DNA of 9,674 nt, from positions 1 to 9,674 of the forward strand of contig JAFAYN010000264.1 of NCBI GenBank assembly GCA_019240375.1, in the 5' to 3' direction. Both the position numbers and the translations under genes were made by a program. Of this stretch, positions 6,168 to 9,674 are shown piece by piece. Every line of letters begins with the position of its first letter. The stretch's first letter is position 1. The DNA is from Gemmatimonadota bacterium. GTDB taxonomy: Bacteria; Gemmatimonadota; Gemmatimonadetes; Longimicrobiales; Longimicrobiaceae. The notes beneath the pieces are model-generated. The model searched no databases. It was given only the letters and a program-made list of their open reading frames with translations, and was not told the origin of the DNA.

Positions 6168-6439
6168 GGGACCGGCTCCTCCACCGGCGCGCCCCCGGCG
6201 GGGGCGGCCACGGTCAGGACCGGGAGGAAGCCGGCCCACTCCTGCGCCGCGGCGGCCGACGCGGTGGCGCGCCGGTTCTCCGTCGCGACCGCGTCCACGA
6301 TCTCGCCGCGGACGATCCCCACCTCGGCGGGCGCCTCGATCCCGATGCGCACCCCTCGGCGGTCACACTCCAGCACCACGACCCGGATCCCACCGTCGAG
6401 GACGATGGACTCCCCCGGCTTCCTTGCCAGGATCAGCAT
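6164..6439 (-). CDS. csrA: carbon storage regulator CsrA (with C-terminal extension)
   Basis: CsrA is a small dimeric RNA-binding protein that recognises GGA in hairpin loops and changes translation or stability of mRNAs, often flagellar ones. The first ~57 residues match the family throughout: MLILARKPGESIVLDGG, then VRIGIEAP and a strand with EVGIVRGEI. L4, R6 and R44, known RNA-contacting positions, are all present. The protein is 91 residues, whereas typical members have ~55-75. The extra ~30 residues are Ala/Pro/Gly-rich with an acidic end (GAPVEEPVP) and are probably disordered. ATG at 6439 lies 3 nt after the flgK stop, with GGGAG 8 nt upstream inside flgK. The 3' end overlaps the response regulator by 4 nt. 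Neighbours place it in flagellar control. No fliW, the usual protein antagonist of CsrA, is beside it. Confidence 0.96.
   Translation of the reverse strand: MLILARKPGESIVLDGGIRVVVLECDRRGVRIGIEAPAEVGIVRGEIVDAVATENRRATASAAAAQEWAGFLPVLTVAAPAGGAPVEEPVP
6176..6180 (-). promoter_or_regulatory. ribosome binding site deciding the GTG start of the HD-GYP regulator
   Basis: AGGAG on the minus strand, inside the csrA tail codons, is 8 nt before GTG at 6167. It supports this start rather than upstream in-frame codons and gives a receiver domain of normal length. Confidence 0.6.
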
Positions 6440-6442
6440 ACG

Positions 6443-7780
6443 CTACGCTCCCATCTGAAGGACGGACTGCATCATCTCGTCGACGCTGTTCACCAGCTTC
6501 GTCGCGGCCATGTACGCCTGCTGGTAGCGCATGAGCTGGATCAGCTCCTCGTCGGACGACACCCCGCTCACCGCGGAGCGGCGCGCGTCGGACTGGCGGG
6601 CCAGCGTGTCGGAAACGGTGGCGTCGGCGTCGGCCGCGCTCAGGCGCTGCCCCACCCCCACCACGATCTCCGCGTGGGCGTCGCCGAAGGTCTTCCCGCC
6701 CAGCCCGGGGACCTGCTTGTCCCGCAGCGCGGCCATGGCCAGGGACACCCGGTTGTCCCCCTGCCCCGAGGGGGTCACCCCGATCACCGCCGGGTCGGAC
6801 ACGTCGGCGGAAAGCGACACCCGGCCGCTGGCGTCGACGGAGAAGAAGTCGCGCCCGGTCCCGGACTGGTGGGCGGCGTTCACCTCGGTCACCAGGTTCT
6901 CGGCGAAGGTGCGCAGCTCGGCCTGCACGCGCGGCACCTCCACGTTGGCGACGTCCAGCGCCGCGCCGATGTCGCCGCCCGGGTCGCGCAGGGTGGTGCT
7001 GCTCCCCGGGACACCCACGGAAAGGGTCCCCCCGGAGCTGCGCACCTCCAGCTTGCGGGCGGTGTTCCCGTCCACCAGCGTCACCCCGGAAACCACCACG
7101 GCCAGCGTGTGGTCGGAGCGGTTCACCACCTGCGTCCCCACCCGGTTGGAAAGCTGGTCGAGGAGCCGGTCGCGGGTGTCGCGCAGGTCCCCCGCCGTGG
7201 TCCCGCCCAGCTCGGCCGTCTGGATCTCGCCGTTGAGCCGGGCGACCTGGTCGGCCAGGGAGTTGACGTCGTCCACGGCGGCGGTCAGGTGGGCCTGGGC
7301 CGACTTGGCCGTCCCGTCCAGCGCCGTCAGGGCGTCGTTGATCGCCGTCCCCAGGCGCTCGCCCCGGTCGCGCACCAGGGTGCGCATGCTCCCGGTGGAG
7401 GGGTGGTTCGCCAGGTCGGACCAGGACGCCCAGAAGTCCTCCATCGCGCCGGAGATCGGGGCCGAGTCGACGTCCCCGAACACGCCCTCCACCTCGCCCA
7501 GCAGGTCGCGGCGGAGGGCGCGCCCGGAGGCGTTCCCCCCTTCGCGGCGGGCCGCGTCGTCCAGCAGCGAGTCGCGGACGCGCTGCACGTCGTCCATGTG
7601 CACGCCCGTTCCCAGGAACCCGCCCGCGGCGCGAACCGCGTCGTTGGACGAGAGCGCCACGCGCTGGCGCGAGTACCCCTCGGTGGCGGCGTTGCTGATG
7701 TTCTGGGAGGTGACCTGCACCGCGGCCTGCTGCGTGACCAGCGCGCTGCGGGCGATCCCCAGGATGTTGTTGAGCGACAT
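6443..7780 (-). CDS. flgK: flagellar hook-associated protein 1 FlgK
   Basis: FlgK is the first junction protein assembled between hook and filament; it is exported through the flagellar type III apparatus. The protein is 445 residues, shorter than E. coli FlgK (~547), so the variable outer domain is reduced. The N-terminal D0/D1 helix has SLNNILGIARSALVTQQAAVQV followed by SQNISNAATEGYSRQRV, the hallmark of the family. The C-terminal helix has ELIQLMRYQQAYMAATKLVNSVDEMMQSVLQMG. In between are GAMEDFWASWSDLANHP (~100) and FAENLVTEVNAAHQSG, also typical. ATG at 7780 begins the conserved helix and follows the flgN-like stop after one base (TGA-C-ATG). The Shine-Dalgarno region is weak, suggesting that it relies on translation of the upstream chaperone. 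The partner gene flgL does not follow it. Confidence 0.95.
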   Translation of the reverse strand: MSLNNILGIARSALVTQQAAVQVTSQNISNAATEGYSRQRVALSSNDAVRAAGGFLGTGVHMDDVQRVRDSLLDDAARREGGNASGRALRRDLLGEVEGVFGDVDSAPISGAMEDFWASWSDLANHPSTGSMRTLVRDRGERLGTAINDALTALDGTAKSAQAHLTAAVDDVNSLADQVARLNGEIQTAELGGTTAGDLRDTRDRLLDQLSNRVGTQVVNRSDHTLAVVVSGVTLVDGNTARKLEVRSSGGTLSVGVPGSSTTLRDPGGDIGAALDVANVEVPRVQAELRTFAENLVTEVNAAHQSGTGRDFFSVDASGRVSLSADVSDPAVIGVTPSGQGDNRVSLAMAALRDKQVPGLGGKTFGDAHAEIVVGVGQRLSAADADATVSDTLARQSDARRSAVSGVSSDEELIQLMRYQQAYMAATKLVNSVDEMMQSVLQMGA

Positions 7781-7781
7781 G

Positions 7782-8312
7782 TCAGGCCGTCCGATCGAAC
7801 AGTACCGGGGAGCCACGCTCGATCCTGCCCGGCGCGGAGGGGTACGGGCCGTCGCCCGAGGGGGCGCCGGCGTACAGGGTGCGCGCATAGTCGTCGGTGG
7901 CGGCCAGCGCGGTGCGCAGCACCGAGCGGTTCACCTCCACCTCCCGCGAGAGCGCCTGCGCGCGGTCGCACAGCCGGTCCCGCGCGGCGCGCAGCGCCGG
8001 GTCCATCCGCTCCCCGAGCAGGTCGTCCAGCTCGGAAAGGCGGCTCGCCTCCGCCCACCCGAAGAGGTGGTTCAGGTTCCCCCGGCGGCGGCGCGCCTCG
8101 CGCAGCGTGAGGAGGACCCGGTGGGTGGCGTACACGGTGTCCTCCACCCCCTGCAGGTCGTCGTGGGCGAGCGCGTCGCGCTGGCGGCGGACCAGGTCGT
8201 GCAGCTCGTCCAGCAGGTGGCACTCGGACCCGATGGCCTCGGCCAGCTCCTCGATGGCCTCGTCGGACGGGGTCTCCCCGTCGACGCGCAGCATGCGTCC
8301 CGTGGCGATCAC
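7782..8312 (-). CDS. flgN: FlgN-like flagellar export chaperone
   Basis: The 176-residue product is nearly all helix up to ~residue 150. It has heptad-like leucines in EAIEELAEAIGSECHLLDEL, LVRRQRDALAHDDLQGVED and a later long helix around DRLCDRAQALSREVEVNRSVL. A Pro/Gly-rich tail ends the protein. FlgN proteins are small helical chaperones that keep FlgK and FlgL unfolded or unassembled before export. Sequence conservation in this family is low, so the call rests on size, the helical pattern and its place directly before flgK (1-nt gap). The start is GTG at 8312, overlapping the flgJ stop as GTGA, with AAGGAGG 4 nt upstream. An ATG six codons later is a weaker option because it lies too far from that site. 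Confidence 0.78.
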   Translation of the reverse strand: MIATGRMLRVDGETPSDEAIEELAEAIGSECHLLDELHDLVRRQRDALAHDDLQGVEDTVYATHRVLLTLREARRRRGNLNHLFGWAEASRLSELDDLLGERMDPALRAARDRLCDRAQALSREVEVNRSVLRTALAATDDYARTLYAGAPSGDGPYPSAPGRIERGSPVLFDRTA

Positions 8313-8602
8313 CGTGCCTCCTTGGCCCGCAGGGCCGCGCTCATCTGGCGGAACAGCGCCTCGCCCGGCCCGCGGCTCGAAGAGGCGGCGGTCGCGTCGG
8401 ACAGGTGCTGGTCGAGGAGCCCGGTGAACATCTCCTCGCCCTGCCCCCCGCTCGCGAATCCCCCCTCGGGGACGGTGTCGCGCATCGCCTTGTAGAGCTG
8501 CTGCACGAACACCCCTTCCATCTGCCTGGAGACGGCCCGCAGGCGGGTCATTTCTCCCGCGCCGGGCGCCCCGCCGGCCGTCGCCCTCCCGATCTCGTTC
8601 AT
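8309..8602 (-). CDS. flgJ: FlgJ-type rod-binding protein (no muramidase domain)
   Basis: This 97-residue protein consists only of the rod-binding domain seen at the N-terminus of long FlgJ proteins. The conserved segment is RLRAVSRQMEGVFVQQLYKAM (residues ~20-40), followed by GGFASGGQGEEMFTGLLDQHL and a final helix with ALFRQMSAAL. In enterobacteria FlgJ caps the growing rod and carries a second, peptidoglycan-cutting domain. That domain is absent here, so another enzyme must open the wall. ATG at 8602 overlaps the flgI stop as ATGA. A GAGG string lies ~10 nt upstream. The size, the position between flgI and flgN, and the motif agree. Whether to call it FlgJ or a separate rod-cap family is a naming matter. 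Confidence 0.9.
   Translation of the reverse strand: MNEIGRATAGGAPGAGEMTRLRAVSRQMEGVFVQQLYKAMRDTVPEGGFASGGQGEEMFTGLLDQHLSDATAASSSRGPGEALFRQMSAALRAKEAR
8316..8326 (-). promoter_or_regulatory. possible CsrA-type GGA hairpin over the flgN ribosome binding site
   Basis: On the minus strand GCC-AAGGA-GGC makes a 3-bp stem whose 5-nt loop fits the ANGGA pattern preferred by CsrA. It overlaps the AAGGAGG Shine-Dalgarno string of flgN, where CsrA binding would block translation. The stem is short and a GC-rich genome makes it easy to form by chance. Confidence 0.22.
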
Positions 8603-9666
8603 CGTACCACCACCTCTGCGGCAAGGGCCCCGACCTCGCGGAGCGATTCGAAGATGGCCGCGATCTCCGCGGCCGGTGCGTTCACGGCGTGGAGCGCCGC
8701 GGCGACGTCCTGCACCGGGGTCCCCGCCGCGACGCGGACCTGCCCCGGGTTCTGCTGCCCGCCTCCCGTCCCCGCCCCGCCGCCGACCGTCAGCGTCAGC
8801 TCGCCGTGGCTCACCACGGCCTCGCCCACCGTCAGGTCGCCGCCCGCCACCACCGTCCCGTCGCGCCCGTCGATCACCAGCCGCGCCGGCCGGTCGGGCT
8901 TCACGCGCAGGTCGCCGATCTTGGCGAGCCCCGCGGCGGCGCCCCCCGCGGGGAGCTTGAGGGCGATGGAGCCCGGGTCCTCCACGGTGGCCGCGCCCTG
9001 TCCGAGCGCGGCGTTGACCGCGTCGGCGACGCGGACCGCAGTTCCAAGGTTCGGCTCGCGGAGAAGGAGTCTTGAGGACGATGCGAAGGCCGGCCGCGGC
9101 AGGTCCGTCTCCACCACGCCGCCCGCCGGGATGCGCACCGAAGCGTCCCCGTCGTCGCCGCCGCGGCGGCGGTCCGTCGGGTCGGCGGCGGCGGTCACCA
9201 GGCGCCCCTGCGCGGTGCCGTACGGGGTTCCCCCCGCGTCGGAAACCAGCGGCGTCATCCACAGCACCCCGCCCTTGAGCGAGCGGGCGTCGCCCAGCGA
9301 GGAGACCTGCACCTCGAAGTGGGCGCCCGGGCGCAGGTAGGGCGAGACCTCGGCCGTCACCAGCACGGCGGCGGCGTTTCGGGTCGCCAGCATCTCGGGC
9401 GGCACCTCCACGTCGAAGCGGCGCAGGAGGTTGGCGACGGACTGCACCGTGTAGGTGGCCCCTCGCCCGCCGCTGGCCCGGTCGCCGGAGCCGTCGAGCC
9501 CCACCACCAGCCCGTACCCCACCAGGCGCATCGGGACGGCCCCGTCGGCGACGATCAGGTCGCGGACGCGGACCTCCTGCGCCGCGGCCGGACGAGTGCC
9601 CGCCAGGGCGCCCAGGAGCGCCGCCGCCAGGAGCGGGAGCGCGCGGAAGCCGGGGGAGCGCGTCAT
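8599..9666 (-). CDS. flgI: flagellar basal body P-ring protein FlgI
   Basis: FlgI is a secreted periplasmic protein that forms the P-ring around the rod in the peptidoglycan layer. The 355-residue product starts with a Sec signal peptide: basic MTRSPGFR, hydrophobic LPLLAAALLGALAG, and AAA before a likely cut at residues 29/30. The mature part shows LVGYGLVVGLDGSGD, MLATRNAAAVLVTA, VSSLGDARSLKGGVLWMTPL, PNLGTAVRVADAVNAAL, DRPARLVIDGRDGTVVAGGD and a final EVGALAAEVVV, all in family order. A Gly-rich insert lies near the C-terminal third and an Arg/Gly/Asp loop near residue 170. ATG at 9666 is preferred; GTG at 9672 is also in frame. The ATGA at 9666-9663 would match the 4-nt overlaps seen elsewhere in this operon if the upstream gene ends there, but its body is outside the window. 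The gene may therefore extend slightly, and its ribosome site is not visible. Confidence 0.95.
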   Translation of the reverse strand: MTRSPGFRALPLLAAALLGALAGTRPAAAQEVRVRDLIVADGAVPMRLVGYGLVVGLDGSGDRASGGRGATYTVQSVANLLRRFDVEVPPEMLATRNAAAVLVTAEVSPYLRPGAHFEVQVSSLGDARSLKGGVLWMTPLVSDAGGTPYGTAQGRLVTAAADPTDRRRGGDDGDASVRIPAGGVVETDLPRPAFASSSRLLLREPNLGTAVRVADAVNAALGQGAATVEDPGSIALKLPAGGAAAGLAKIGDLRVKPDRPARLVIDGRDGTVVAGGDLTVGEAVVSHGELTLTVGGGAGTGGGQQNPGQVRVAAGTPVQDVAAALHAVNAPAAEIAAIFESLREVGALAAEVVVR

Positions 9667-9674
9667 GGCCACAC

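Noticed and set aside
6531..8495. A 654-codon open frame on the plus strand opposite flgK and the flgN-like gene
   Set aside because: It is antisense to clearly conserved genes, has Ser/Arg/Pro-rich composition without motifs, and is expected from the high GC content.
8735..8800. Gly-rich stretch in the C-terminal third of flgI considered as a frameshift or repeat insertion
   Set aside because: The frame stays open and conserved FlgI segments continue on both sides, so it is a tolerated loop insertion.

Overview
The window is very GC-rich DNA from a diderm, flagellated bacterium. A FlgI P-ring protein with a secretion signal implies an outer membrane. The strong GC bias, the short gene spacing, the frequent GTG/TTG starts and an Arg/Ala-rich W-x8-W TPR paralogue pair that I associate with Longimicrobium-like genomes make Gemmatimonadota my best guess. 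That placement is inference, because no rRNA or other marker gene is present.

Layout from right to left, since most genes lie on the minus strand. (1) 9666 to 5100 is a tightly packed flagellar operon: flgI (P-ring), a short FlgJ rod-binding protein, a FlgN-like chaperone, flgK (hook-filament junction), csrA (post-transcriptional regulator) and a response regulator with an HD-GYP c-di-GMP phosphodiesterase domain. Neighbours overlap by 4 nt (ATGA or GTGA) or are 1 to 3 nt apart, so translation is probably coupled throughout. (2) 4428 to 5081, on the plus strand, is a small soluble protein resembling a histidine-kinase core with an H-box histidine but a degenerate ATP-binding half. It converges on the response regulator with an 18-nt gap. 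(3) 4334 to 2593 holds motA and motB (stator), overlapping by 1 nt (TAATG) and divergent from the kinase-like gene across 93 bp. (4) 2420 to 268 holds two tandem, paralogous TPR-type proteins of unknown function. The first is shorter and the second has visibly lower GC. (5) 1 to 251 is the 3' end of a plus-strand gene that looks like the C-terminus of an EAL-HDOD (YuxH-type) signalling protein.

Functionally the window joins rod, ring and hook-junction assembly (FlgI, FlgJ, FlgN, FlgK) with the torque generator (MotA, MotB) and three signalling layers: CsrA, phosphorelay proteins and c-di-GMP turnover. The least ordinary parts are the degenerate kinase or phosphotransferase-like protein, the csrA-to-HD-GYP translational coupling, and the TPR paralogue pair beside the motility genes. 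There is no rRNA, tRNA, CRISPR array or recognisable mobile element, and no gene-free stretch over 300 bp. The longest is 2421 to 2592.
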